Origin: an uncultured Eubacteriales bacterium
GTDB lineage: Bacteria > Bacillota > Clostridia > Oscillospirales > Acutalibacteraceae
NCBI GenBank assembly: GCA_900316455.1
Contig: ONCX01000010.1
Coordinates: forward strand, 1-64,000
Direction of reading: 5' to 3'
Length of the DNA: 64,000 bases
The position numbers were made by a program, and so were the translations under genes. Shown one piece after another: positions 35,334 to 43,790 of the stretch. The notes under the pieces were generated by a model. The model did not search any database. It had not been told where the DNA came from and saw only the letters and a program-made list of their open reading frames with translations. Position 1 is the first letter of the stretch. Every line of letters starts with the position of its first letter.

Positions 35334-36184
35334 TCGCCGAGCATCTCCTTTACCATACGGCCCCTGCCGAGTATTTTTTCAAGCGTTTCACGGTCGTCCG
35401 CCTTGATTGCGTCGCACATTTCGGTGATATTCCTGATGAGCAGGTCAAGCTCCTGCGTCAGCGCGTCGGAATTCTGGAGAAAAAGCTCCGCCCAGAGATG
35501 CTCGTTGAGCCTTGCCACGCGGGAAACGTCGCGGTAGCTTCCGGCTGAGAATCCCCTGTGTTTAAGGCACTGAGGACTCTGCACATAGGCATTTGCCAGC
35601 ACATGCGGCAGCTGCGAGGTAAAAGCGATCATGCGGTCGTGTTCCTCAGGCGAGCATACCACATGCATTCCGAATCCAAGCTCGGCGGCGAAGCGTCCGA
35701 GCCAATCCACCTCTTCCCTTGAAGAATCGTCCGTGGGTGTGATAATAAAGCTTGCGCCGTCGAATAGGGCAGCCTCGCTGTTTGCGTAACCGCTTTTTTC
35801 CTTGCCCGCCATAGGGTGCGCGCCGACGAATACGAACCCGTATTTACGGGCTATGGGGGGCATATTCCTGCATATGTAGCGTTTGATGCCCGAAACGTCG
35901 ATCACCAGAGCGCCCTTTCTTACTTTGCTTCCGATGGACTCCATATATTCCACAGCCTCTTCGGGGTAAAGACCGAGAATAATCATATCCGCCTTAGCGA
36001 TATTCCCTTCCGTAAGCTCCTCATGAACCGCGCCGTCCGCGATTGCCGTGAGAAGCGTTTGACGTGTGCGGTTTTGCGCCATGACATGATAATCTGTTCT
36101 CTCGGATATCGCCTTCGCAAGCGAACCTCCGATAAGTCCCAGACCGATTATAGCTATATTTTTTATTTGATTCATTTTTTCCAT
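35330..36184 (-). CDS. tyrA: Prephenate dehydrogenase
   Basis: A 284-residue enzyme making 4-hydroxyphenylpyruvate for tyrosine. N-terminal Rossmann G-L-G-L-I-G-G-S-L, then G-A-H-P-M-A-G-K-E (substrate/catalytic His) and a helical C-terminal dimerisation part; no ACT domain, so feedback control is probably reduced or absent. ATG 36184 precedes the next ATG (36175) by three codons; either is plausible. First gene of the operon, 44 bases after a consensus -10. Confidence 0.92.
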   Translation of the reverse strand: MEKMNQIKNIAIIGLGLIGGSLAKAISERTDYHVMAQNRTRQTLLTAIADGAVHEELTEGNIAKADMIILGLYPEEAVEYMESIGSKVRKGALVIDVSGIKRYICRNMPPIARKYGFVFVGAHPMAGKEKSGYANSEAALFDGASFIITPTDDSSREEVDWLGRFAAELGFGMHVVCSPEEHDRMIAFTSQLPHVLANAYVQSPQCLKHRGFSAGSYRDVSRVARLNEHLWAELFLQNSDALTQELDLLIRNITEMCDAIKADDRETLEKILGRGRMVKEMLGE

Positions 36185-36227
36185 GAATAAGACCTGCTTC
36201 CGGTTATTAAAAATACGGTTGTTCCTT

Positions 36228-36256
36228 ATCATACTAAATTATAAGTAAAATGTCAA
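36228..36256 (-). promoter_or_regulatory. Promoter of the tyrA-aroBAC-pheA operon
   Basis: On the minus strand TTGACA (36256-36251), 17-base spacer, TATGAT (36233-36228). The leader is short (about 38 bases), leaving no room for an attenuator or T-box, so control would be at the promoter. Confidence 0.78.
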
Positions 36257-36490
36257 GCACCTGAATAATGCGAGGATATTAAAAAAAGAGGCAGTAAGTG
36301 CGCGGATCGCCTGAGGGCGATATTCAGCTCCCCGACGCGGGAAACGCGGCAAAAGCCCGGACGCGGGAAAAGATTTTCCCGTATAAACAGGCGTAAATTC
36401 GTCAGATAATCCAGTCCATATCCAGCCGCGCCCCGCGCCAGACCCTTTTTTCAGAAGCATGTAAAGGCTGTAATTCAGATTGTGAACGCA

Positions 36491-36541
36491 AAAAGCCGCG
36501 TTCGTCACTGTGCCTTTGGAGGAAATGAACGCGGCTTTTTT
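36491..36541. terminator. Bidirectional terminator downstream of the AI-2E-type gene
   Basis: AAAAGCCGCGTTC (36491-36503) pairs with GAACGCGGCTTTT (36527-36539), flanked by A on the left and T on the right. For the minus-strand transporter gene it ends transcription before the aro promoter. The 230 bases between it and 36256 hold a CGGGAAAA/TTTTCCCG hairpin (about 36363-36380) and nothing else I recognise. Confidence 0.8.
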
Positions 36542-37215
36542 TACTGAGAATCGTGAAGCTGCCGGAATATCATCATCGCGGGCGGCATAATGAATATTCC
36601 CCAGACGCCGAAAAGTCTGCCGCCCGCGTATACTCCCGCAAGGGTGAAAAACGGGTGCATTTTCAGTCTGCCGGATATCAGCTTTGGCTCCAGCAGGCTC
36701 CGCACTGTCTCTATGATTCCGAAAAGAGCGAGCAGCATTATTCCCGAAACCGTCCGTCCGGATATCAGCTCATATAATCCCCACGGGATCAGCACCGTGC
36801 CGGTTCCGAGAACGGGCAGAATGTCAATAACGGATATTATCAGCGCGACGGTGACTATGCTCCCCGTGTCGTATCCGGCTAAATTAATTATACCCAGTCC
36901 TGCCGCAAGCTCCGCGAATGTGACAAGCATGATAATTCCGTAGGTTTTCAAAAGAGCCGCCATTGTTTCCGCCGACGTTCTGACGAGAAGCGACGCTTTT
37001 CGGGACGTTTCCGGAGGGAGCAGACGCTTTATTCCCGACCTTATCCCGTCAAAATCCCCGCAGGCGAAAAGCGCAGAAAGCGCGGCGAATAACGTTCCCG
37101 CCGCAAATGACGGGATTCCCGAAACAAGCCACGTCGAACGTCTCAGCACCGACGGCAGATATTCGCGGTAATTCTCCGAAAAGAAATCCATGCACCAGTT
37201 GGCAAGCTTTGGCAA
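36541..37215 (-). CDS. C-terminal part of a frameshifted AI-2E/YtvI-type transporter
   Basis: Encodes about 220 residues with several membrane helices. The segment D-I-L-P-V-L-G-T-G-x-V-L-I-P-W and the C-terminal G-x-W-G-I-F-I-M-P-P are hallmarks of the AI-2E/PerM exporter family; sporulation protein YtvI is one branch. This frame begins in the middle of the family fold and continues the N-terminal frame at 37049-37531; the join needs one base removed near 37207. Listed coordinates begin at a TTG that is unlikely to be a real start. Confidence 0.8.
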   Translation of the reverse strand: MPKLANWCMDFFSENYREYLPSVLRRSTWLVSGIPSFAAGTLFAALSALFACGDFDGIRSGIKRLLPPETSRKASLLVRTSAETMAALLKTYGIIMLVTFAELAAGLGIINLAGYDTGSIVTVALIISVIDILPVLGTGTVLIPWGLYELISGRTVSGIMLLALFGIIETVRSLLEPKLISGRLKMHPFFTLAGVYAGGRLFGVWGIFIMPPAMMIFRQLHDSQ

Positions 37216-37531
37216 CGAGCCGTTTCATTTCCGCAAGGCGTTCGGGTATTCCCGGGCAGAACGAAACCGCGCCGTTCACAAGCGAACATACGCCAAAATA
37301 AATCACAACAGCCGCGCCGAATATCACAGCCGAGGTCATTATCACGCAGCTTGTCCTCCGGCTGAGAGCGGGAATTCTTTCCGACAGCAGCGCGGCGGGC
37401 TTCTGTACCGCCGCCGCCACTCCCAATCCTATCGCAAACGGCGCAATCAGCGGCAGTCCGTACTTTACAGCGACGTAAAATACAAGCCCGTACAAAATAT
37501 ATCTGACCGCTTTTTTCGGGGATTCCGGCAT
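37049..37531 (-). CDS. N-terminal part of a frameshifted AI-2E/YtvI-type transporter
   Basis: About 108 meaningful residues (37531 down to about 37208): two predicted helices (Y-G-L-V-F-Y-V-A-V-K-Y-G-L-P, and a V-I-M-T-S-A-V-I-F-G-A-A-V-V helix), then R-L-A-E-M-K-R-L. After that the frame reads Cys/Arg-rich non-family residues until 37049. The true continuation is 37215-36541. ATG 37531 is preceded by an AGGTGG ribosome site. Together the two parts would make a normal-length protein of about 330 residues. Confidence 0.75.
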   Translation of the reverse strand: MPESPKKAVRYILYGLVFYVAVKYGLPLIAPFAIGLGVAAAVQKPAALLSERIPALSRRTSCVIMTSAVIFGAAVVIYFGVCSLVNGAVSFCPGIPERLAEMKRLVAKACQLVHGFLFGELPRISAVGAETFDVACFGNPVICGGNVIRRAFCAFRLRGF

Positions 37532-37578
37532 TTGGAGCCACCTCTGTCCTTTTTTGGAAATTTTTCATAAAATAGACC

Positions 37579-37607
37579 TTGTAAAAACGAAGAATATAAT
37601 ATATAAT
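37579..37607 (+). promoter_or_regulatory. Promoter of the solute-binding lipoprotein gene
   Basis: TTGTAA (37579-37584), 17-base spacer, TATAAT (37602-37607), 81 bases before the start at 37688. Confidence 0.6.
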
Positions 37608-37687
37608 AGCTTTGTGAGCTTTTGCTCGCGATTATTCAATAAAAATTCTGTTAGCTATTCTGTTAAACCGAAATGGAGAGAGGCTTT

Positions 37688-39016
37688 TTGATTTTTGGCG
37701 GAAATAAATTCCTGCGAAGGATCATATCTCTTATACTGACGGCTGCAACGCTGTTCTCTGTCACGGCTGTTCTTGGCTCCTGCGGCGGCAAAAGCAGGAT
37801 CATCGTGTGGGTTTATTCCGACGAATACCGCGCCGAGCTGGAGAATTTTCTCAAAACAACTCCCCTTGACCTCAGCTTTACGGCGAGCATTCGCGCCGTG
37901 AATTCATCCGATTTCGCCGGCGAGCTGCAAAAGGCAATTGACTCCGGCAGGGATATCCCCGACGTTTTCATGCTGTCGCCCGACAATATCAGGCAATACA
38001 TAGAATCCGACCTCACAGCCGACGTTTCCGCGCTCGGTCTGGAGGTCACCATTGAAAAGTATTTCCCCTATGTCGCTCAGGCTGCCACCGATTCCCGCGG
38101 ACGGGTCAAGGCTGTCGGCTGGCAGGCGGATCCGGGTATATTCATGTACCGCCGCTCTATGGCAAAGGCTTATCTGGGAACCGACAACCCCGATCAGATT
38201 CAGTCCATGCTGTCCGGCTGGGACGGCTTCTACGACGTCGCAAGGAAAATATACGAGGTCTCGGACGGCAAGACGCGAATGCTCGCCGGTCAGGAGGATA
38301 TGCTAAGACCATTCATCGCTTCCGATACTCAGCCGTGGGTGCGGGACGGAAAGCTCATTCTCAGCCCGCGCAAGCAGGCGTATGTCGATTATCTTCAGAA
38401 AATGGCTTCCGGACATCTCATGTACACCGCCGAACAGTGGTCGGAGGCTTGGCTCGGCGGCATAAGCGACACGCAGAGCGTATTCGGATATTTTTCCTCC
38501 GGCATATGCATGCTCTATGTGATGAAGAAGGCGTGCGGCGGTAAGATGAACGGCGAGGGCAGCTACGGCGACTGGGCAGTAGTGCCGGGACCCGCGAATT
38601 ACTGCTGGGGCGGAAGCTGGTTCGCCGCCTACGGCTCCGGCGAACATCTTGACGAAGCGGGCGATTTCATTTCGCTATTCACAGGCTGCACCGACGACGA
38701 GACGCGCCTTGACCAGTCGGTGAGGTACTTCCGCACAACCGGAGAATTCGCCGCAAGCAGCGAGATCGTTTCGCTTGTCAGATATGACCCGCAGTTTGAG
38801 GATCCGTTCATAGGCGGTCAGAATTATTATCAGCAGCTTTGCGAGGCTGCCAAGGGAATATCCATGAAAAATATCACAATCTACGACAGCGGTATAACCG
38901 ATATTTTCAACAAATATATGAATCAGTGCGCCGGCGGTCTTAAAACGGCGGATCAGGCGTTAAGCGACTTCAGAACCTCTGTGGGCATCGCTTTTCCTGA
39001 ATTGAGCGTTGACTGA
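37688..39016 (+). CDS. Extracellular solute-binding lipoprotein (family 1, sugar-type ABC)
   Basis: A 442-residue solute-binding protein: signal peptide, lipobox L-G-S-C, then a two-lobed family-1 binding protein with P-D-V-F-M-L-S and a W-G-G-S-W ligand-region segment, usual for oligosaccharide or glycerol-phosphate carriers. TTG 37688 sits 4-5 bases after GGAGAGAGG; an ATG at 37673 has no ribosome site and would place this sequence inside the gene. No permease or ATPase is nearby, so its transporter partner must be encoded elsewhere or it has a sensory role. Confidence 0.82.
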   Translation: MIFGGNKFLRRIISLILTAATLFSVTAVLGSCGGKSRIIVWVYSDEYRAELENFLKTTPLDLSFTASIRAVNSSDFAGELQKAIDSGRDIPDVFMLSPDNIRQYIESDLTADVSALGLEVTIEKYFPYVAQAATDSRGRVKAVGWQADPGIFMYRRSMAKAYLGTDNPDQIQSMLSGWDGFYDVARKIYEVSDGKTRMLAGQEDMLRPFIASDTQPWVRDGKLILSPRKQAYVDYLQKMASGHLMYTAEQWSEAWLGGISDTQSVFGYFSSGICMLYVMKKACGGKMNGEGSYGDWAVVPGPANYCWGGSWFAAYGSGEHLDEAGDFISLFTGCTDDETRLDQSVRYFRTTGEFAASSEIVSLVRYDPQFEDPFIGGQNYYQQLCEAAKGISMKNITIYDSGITDIFNKYMNQCAGGLKTADQALSDFRTSVGIAFPELSVD

Positions 39017-39049
39017 CGCGGAGCTGTTATTTTTAAAGGAGAGATACTT

Positions 39050-39769
39050 ATGGAATCAAGATTTTGTACCCGATGCGGAGCGTTGCTCAGACCCGACAAT
39101 ACCTGCCCGAACTGCGACGGAGCGCCTGCCCCTCAACAAAACTCCGGCGGATTTGACGTCAAGGAGCTTGGTATGGGATTATTCGACTGCGCCAAGGCGT
39201 TCTTTTCAAAGGAACCGCACAAGGCGGTAGACGCTGTGGTGGAAAGCGGCTTCATGTGGATAGTGTTCGGCGCGGTCAATGTGATTTTCGCGGCGCTCGG
39301 CACTTCCGTGATTTTCAGCAACGGCGTTGACTGGGCTATCAACAAGGTCACGGGGCTTGACTCATATATGCTCGGAAATCTTATTTCACAGGACGTTAAT
39401 ACGTCAGGTCTTGGAATTTTCTTCTTCTCGCTGCTTTCGATGGCGGGCTGTCTCGCGGCGTTTGCCGGTATACAGTACCTCTTCTCGGCGCTGGAGGGAA
39501 AAAGACTTCCGCTAATCAAAACCTTCAAGGCGGTCACTGTATGCTTCTTCCCGATGACTATTATGAGCTTTGCCGCTTTTCTGTTTTCCTTCTTCCTCTT
39601 CACGGTGTCTGTCGTTTTCGTACTCGTCGGTATGCTCGGCAGTATCACCATGTTCAACGATTACGCCAAAAGAACCTCCGGCGATATGTCATTCTGGGGC
39701 AGGGTTCTCTGCAACGCCGCACAGATTGTCGCCGCCGCGATGATTCTCGGCATTTCCGTTTCCGTCTGA
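39050..39769 (+). CDS. Zinc-ribbon membrane protein
   Basis: A 239-residue protein beginning with a zinc ribbon (C-T-R-C-G, then C-P-N-C; residues 6-24) and a polar linker, followed by about five membrane helices resembling Yip1-type membrane proteins. This arrangement is frequent in Clostridia and has no defined role. ATG 39050 follows AAAGGAGAG. It is 33 bases after the solute-binding gene and may share its transcript; a terminator follows. Confidence 0.8.
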   Translation: MESRFCTRCGALLRPDNTCPNCDGAPAPQQNSGGFDVKELGMGLFDCAKAFFSKEPHKAVDAVVESGFMWIVFGAVNVIFAALGTSVIFSNGVDWAINKVTGLDSYMLGNLISQDVNTSGLGIFFFSLLSMAGCLAAFAGIQYLFSALEGKRLPLIKTFKAVTVCFFPMTIMSFAAFLFSFFLFTVSVVFVLVGMLGSITMFNDYAKRTSGDMSFWGRVLCNAAQIVAAAMILGISVSV

Positions 39770-39774
39770 ATTTC

Positions 39775-39820
39775 AAAGCTCCGTGCGCCGCTGGATTCCT
39801 CCGGTTCACGGAGCTTTTTT
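39775..39820 (+). terminator. Terminator after the zinc-ribbon membrane gene
   Basis: AAAGCTCCGTG (39775-39785) pairs with CACGGAGCTTT (39807-39817), followed by T residues. Confidence 0.78.
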
Positions 39821-39925
39821 TCATTGCCTGCCGGTTATTGCATTTTTTTGTGTGGGATATTGCTTATTTGTCCGGCGAATAATAGGACTGACTACGAAAT
39901 TCAGGAGGGAACGTCAGCTTATTAT

Positions 39926-40342
39926 ATGCGTCCAATCAAAAATTCAAAGGAATACGCCGCGGTTTTTCTGACAGGAGCAGCCGTCTACAGCCTTATCGAG
40001 ATACTCTGGCGGGGCAGGACTCACTGGACTATGGCTGTCACAGGCGGTATCTGTATGCTCCTTATCCACCGCTGCAACGAACGTCACAGCAATCTCGACC
40101 TTCTCGGCAGATGCAGCCTTTGCAGCTTCTATATAACCGGTGTGGAATTCGCCGTAGGGTGTCTTCTCAACCTGCGCCTGAATATGATGGTATGGGATTA
40201 TTCCGACAGATACCTTAATGTCATGGGACAGATATGCCCTGAATACTGGGCTTACTGGTATCTCCTGTCAATACCGGCGATTATGCTGAGTACTATTGTT
40301 CTGGCGGTACGCAAGGCAACCGGCGGCGAGGTCAATTTTTAA
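39926..40342 (+). CDS. Putative ABC-transporter type IV membrane protein (PF06541-like)
   Basis: A 138-residue membrane protein with about four helices. E-I-L-W-R-G-R-T-H-W-T and the L-N-L-R-L-N-M-M-V-W-D-Y-S, G-Q-I-C-P-E-Y segments match the small family annotated as putative ABC-transporter type IV, although no transporter role is demonstrated. ATG 39926 has AGGAGGG at 39903-39909, 16 bases before it, which is long. In-frame codons upstream to 39824 have no better site. Confidence 0.72.
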   Translation: MRPIKNSKEYAAVFLTGAAVYSLIEILWRGRTHWTMAVTGGICMLLIHRCNERHSNLDLLGRCSLCSFYITGVEFAVGCLLNLRLNMMVWDYSDRYLNVMGQICPEYWAYWYLLSIPAIMLSTIVLAVRKATGGEVNF

Positions 40343-40386
40343 CACGGGGAATTTAATTGATTTCCGTGTTTTTAACAAAATCCCCC

Positions 40387-40415
40387 TTTACAGTGCCGCT
40401 GAAATGTGCTAAAAT
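40387..40415 (+). promoter_or_regulatory. Promoter of murC
   Basis: TTTACA (40387-40392), 17-base spacer, TAAAAT (40410-40415), 56 bases before ATG 40471. Confidence 0.65.
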
Positions 40416-40470
40416 ATGTCCTGTGTAATTGAGATACAACAACAATAATTCAACAAAGGATTTGATACAA

Positions 40471-41865
40471 ATGAGAAGCAAGGTTATCAGAGAATACGAC
40501 GAACTTCTGAACAGGGTCAGCCGCGTTCACTTCATTGGCATAGGCGGTTCGGGAATGTGTCCGCTCGTTGACATTCTCAGGGGCGACGGCAAGATTATCA
40601 CAGGCTCCGACGTTGACGACAATTCCGACACCGTAAAGCGTCTGCGCTCTTTCGGAATCAAGGTGGCTATCGGTCAGCGCGCCGAGAATATCGGGGACGC
40701 GGAGCTTGTGGTCTATTCGGCGGCAATCGCCAAGGACAATCCCGAGCTTGTCGCTGCGCTCAATTCCGGCGTGCCGACTATCGAGCGTTCCGTGCTTTTA
40801 GGCGCGGTCTGCCGCAGGTACAAGCGCGATATCGCCATCTCCGGCACTCACGGCAAGACAACTACAACGTCGATGGTAACTACAATTCTTATGGCGGGAC
40901 AGCTCGACCCGACCGTCGTTATTGGCGGCAAGCTCGCTCTCATCGAGGGCTACGGCAGAGCAGGCAAAAGCGACCGCATGGTTTGCGAGGCGTGCGAATT
41001 CGTTGATACGTTCCTCCAGATAACGCCTGAGGTGGCTGTCATTCTTAATATAGACGCGGATCATCTTGATTATTTCGGCACTCTGGATAACATCATCGCT
41101 TCATTCCGCCAGTTCGCGGATCAGACTACCGGCGTTGTCATCGCTAACGGCGACGACGCGAACACAATGAAGGCTCTCGATACCACAAAGGCAAAAATCA
41201 TCACGTTCGGTCTCGATCCCAAAAACGACTACTACGCCGAAAACGTCGAACAGGCGGGGGGCGGCTTCTGGAAATTCGACCTCTGCCGTCACGGCGAAAG
41301 GCTCACCGATATCTCCCTGCGCGTTCCTGGCGAACACAATGTCCTTAACGCGCTGGCGGCTGCCGCGGCGTCAATTTATGTCGGCGCGACTCCGGACGAC
41401 GTGAAAAAGGGTCTTGGAATGTTCTCCGGCGCGTGCAGGAGATTTGAAATTCATACCGTACATAACGGTATCACCATCGCCGACGACTATGCCCATCACC
41501 CGACGGAGATAGAAGCCACTCTCCGCGCCTGCAAGGAAATGGATTACAAGCGGGTATGGGCTGTGTTCCAGCCGTTCACCTACACCCGCACAAAGCAGCA
41601 TATGCAGGAATTCGCCGATGTGCTGCAAATTGCCGACAAGGTTGTGCTGACAGACATAATGGGCGGCAGGGAATTCGACGACCTCGGCGTGAAATCAGAG
41701 GATCTGCAGGCGCTTATCCCCGGCTGCTATCTGGAACACACGTTTGAAGAGGTGGCTGAATTCGTGCTTGCCAACGCTCAGGAGGGCGACCTTATCATAA
41801 CTATGGGCTGCGGCGACGTTTACAAATGCGCCAAGCTCATGACAGTTATGCTCAACAAAAAATAA
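40471..41865 (+). CDS. murC: UDP-N-acetylmuramate--L-alanine ligase
   Basis: A 464-residue Mur ligase adding L-alanine to UDP-MurNAc in the cytoplasm, a committed step of peptidoglycan synthesis. Motifs: G-I-G-G-S-G-M (UDP-substrate domain), the ATP loop G-T-H-G-K-T-T-T-T, and the C-terminal A-D-D-Y-A-H-H-P-T-E-I. Length is normal for MurC. ATG 40471 follows AAAGGA. It is 13 bases upstream of the nitroreductase gene and probably cotranscribed with it. Confidence 0.95.
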   Translation: MRSKVIREYDELLNRVSRVHFIGIGGSGMCPLVDILRGDGKIITGSDVDDNSDTVKRLRSFGIKVAIGQRAENIGDAELVVYSAAIAKDNPELVAALNSGVPTIERSVLLGAVCRRYKRDIAISGTHGKTTTTSMVTTILMAGQLDPTVVIGGKLALIEGYGRAGKSDRMVCEACEFVDTFLQITPEVAVILNIDADHLDYFGTLDNIIASFRQFADQTTGVVIANGDDANTMKALDTTKAKIITFGLDPKNDYYAENVEQAGGGFWKFDLCRHGERLTDISLRVPGEHNVLNALAAAAASIYVGATPDDVKKGLGMFSGACRRFEIHTVHNGITIADDYAHHPTEIEATLRACKEMDYKRVWAVFQPFTYTRTKQHMQEFADVLQIADKVVLTDIMGGREFDDLGVKSEDLQALIPGCYLEHTFEEVAEFVLANAQEGDLIITMGCGDVYKCAKLMTVMLNKK

Positions 41866-41878
41866 GGAGAATTTCACA

Positions 41879-42421
41879 ATGGAGCTTATAGAAGGTATCA
41901 AAACACGACGCAGCGTGCGTAAATTCACAGACGAGAGCGTCAGCCGCGATACGGTTGAAAAAATCATCGACGCGGCGAGATTCGCGCCCACATGGAAGAA
42001 CAGCCAGACCCCGCGCTATGTTGTAGTGCAGGACCGCGCCGTTATGGAAAGAATAGCCGCCGAGGGCGTTATGGGACGAGAACACAACGCCGGTATTATC
42101 AGAAATTCCGCAGCCCTTGTCGTTCTGACATCCGTCAGGGGAATTTGCGGCTACAATCCCGACGGCAGCTTCACCACCGGCAAGGGTAACGAATGGCAGA
42201 TGTTCGATGCGGGAATCGCCGCCCAGACCTTCTGCCTTGCCGCGCACAATTACGGCTTGGGTACGGTAATTATGGGAATATTCGATGAGCGCGAGGTCGC
42301 CCGCGTTATCGGACTCGACGAAAGCCGCGTTGTTTCCGCGCTTATCGCCTTGGGATATCCGGCTCAGAAGCCTGACGCCCCAAAGCGTCTTGACGTTGCC
42401 GAATTCGTAAGTTTTATATAA
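41879..42421 (+). CDS. Nitroreductase family protein
   Basis: A 180-residue FMN-dependent oxidoreductase of the small nitroreductase family. The start I-K-T-R-R-S-V-R-K-F and the later A-P-T-W-K-N-S-Q, G-Y-P segment are typical, with the dimer FMN site expected from the family. Physiological substrate cannot be told from sequence. It lies just after murC with AAGGAG before ATG 41879. Confidence 0.9.
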   Translation: MELIEGIKTRRSVRKFTDESVSRDTVEKIIDAARFAPTWKNSQTPRYVVVQDRAVMERIAAEGVMGREHNAGIIRNSAALVVLTSVRGICGYNPDGSFTTGKGNEWQMFDAGIAAQTFCLAAHNYGLGTVIMGIFDEREVARVIGLDESRVVSALIALGYPAQKPDAPKRLDVAEFVSFI

Positions 42422-42447
42422 AATTTCAAAAATCGGTAATATCGTTG

Positions 42448-42476
42448 TTGACAATTTTGATTAAGTATGGTTAAAT
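42448..42476 (+). promoter_or_regulatory. Promoter of the amide hydrolase-like gene
   Basis: TTGACA (42448-42453), 17-base spacer, TTAAAT (42471-42476); followed by GGAGGA and ATG 42517. Confidence 0.6.
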
Positions 42477-42516
42477 ATATATGAGTAATTCAAACTATAC
42501 TTATGGAGGAATTATT

Positions 42517-43707
42517 ATGAATATTCAGTTAAATGACAGCGGTGTTCCTATTCTCAGGCAAAAGACTCTTGCTCAGAAGATAAAGTCCTTCCTGCTTTGG
42601 ACCATTCTGGTTATTCTTACTCTCGCGGCGGCGCTTCTGGTGTATCTCTGCTTCGCGGGCGCAAGCGAAATGGCGGGGCTTACCACATTCAGAAAAATGA
42701 GCAGCCACCCGTTCTACACAATGGAGTATGAAAATTTTGAATACGACGAGCTTGTCACTAAGGAATGCGAAACCAACGACGATGTGATTAAATTTTTTAA
42801 ATCCAAGTTTTTCAAGGGTCTCGGCGGCATGTTCCCGGGCGAGGTTGAGCCTGATCCGGTCGTAAGAGGTTCCGTTGCGTTCAGCAGCCGCACTTCCACA
42901 TACGCTATGGTAAAGTGCCGTCTTTACAATTCATATGACACCCCTATAATGATGGTCATAGCCAAGCCCGCAAATGGCTACAGATCATGGAATTTCGTCG
43001 ATATGGCTGATCTCGGCATTAATTCCCGCAAGGAGCTCGATCAGTGGTACGGCAACGCCTTCCAGACCGTCGCGGCTACCTACTGCGTATCTGAGGGTCT
43101 TAATTCCGAATTCTTCGGCGCTTCGCTCATCTCATGCCCCGTCGCCGACTGCGAGGATACATCAAAGGCAAACATCACCCCCTTCCTCGCCGTCAGACTC
43201 ATGCTCGACAAGGCGGCTACCGTCGAAAGCGCTATCCAGATACTTGACGAATATGACATCGACTTCTCCAGCGGTCCATATCATTTCTTCCTTTCCGACA
43301 AGCATGGCGGCAGCGCTGTTGTGGAATATATTGACGGTAAAATGTCCGTTACATACCCCGAAACCGGTATATCTCATCAGGTCTGCACCAATAAGATGGA
43401 GGATAAATCCGTCAGATCCGCCGATAAGGACTACAGCAACCGTTTCAAGGAGATTTCGGTATACAAGACATTCGACGACACGCTCAGGAATCAGTACGAC
43501 CATGATTTCGGCATTGACCGCACCTACGCGTTCCTCATGCTCAACGACAAGGCACAGGATTTCGCCGCTACCGACGAGGAGCATTTCGGTACCAATATGT
43601 ACGGCACTCAGTATACCGTCACTTACTGGTCGGATAAAATGCAGATGCGCGTTATCGTGGAAAACGACTCCAAAACCCAGTCCTATACCTACGATATCCA
43701 GCCGTAA
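42517..43707 (+). CDS. Membrane-anchored linear amide C-N hydrolase-like protein, catalytic Cys absent
   Basis: A 396-residue protein with a membrane helix at about 22-45 and an extracytoplasmic domain of the choloylglycine/linear-amide C-N hydrolase (Ntn) fold. T-P-F-L-A-V-R-L-M-L, E-Y-D-I and the G-G-S-A-V-V-E-Y region match the family's later conserved strands. Family members begin the catalytic segment with G-C-S-x-F; here the aligned text is G-S-V-A-F (Ser119), and the G-R-N-x-D motif is replaced by C-R-L-Y-N. It probably lacks classical activity or uses Ser. ATG 42517 follows GGAGGA. Bile salt hydrolase activity should not be assumed. Confidence 0.72.
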   Translation: MNIQLNDSGVPILRQKTLAQKIKSFLLWTILVILTLAAALLVYLCFAGASEMAGLTTFRKMSSHPFYTMEYENFEYDELVTKECETNDDVIKFFKSKFFKGLGGMFPGEVEPDPVVRGSVAFSSRTSTYAMVKCRLYNSYDTPIMMVIAKPANGYRSWNFVDMADLGINSRKELDQWYGNAFQTVAATYCVSEGLNSEFFGASLISCPVADCEDTSKANITPFLAVRLMLDKAATVESAIQILDEYDIDFSSGPYHFFLSDKHGGSAVVEYIDGKMSVTYPETGISHQVCTNKMEDKSVRSADKDYSNRFKEISVYKTFDDTLRNQYDHDFGIDRTYAFLMLNDKAQDFAATDEEHFGTNMYGTQYTVTYWSDKMQMRVIVENDSKTQSYTYDIQP

Positions 43708-43733
43708 CCCTCTCTGAGCAAAAAATGAATTAT

Positions 43734-43772
43734 CGCCGGCAACGGAAATCTTCTTCCGCTGCCGGCGTTTTT
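43734..43772 (+). terminator. Terminator after the amide hydrolase-like gene
   Basis: CGCCGGC (43734-43740) pairs with GCCGGCG (43761-43767); CGGAA/TTCCG extends it inside; T residues follow. Confidence 0.72.
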
Positions 43773-43790
43773 AGTTTCAATCGTTTATAC

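Noticed and set aside
36239..36508. 89-codon minus-strand frame between the terminator and the aro promoter
   Set aside because: It spans the aro -35 region and a terminator arm and has no recognisable domain; treated as noncoding.
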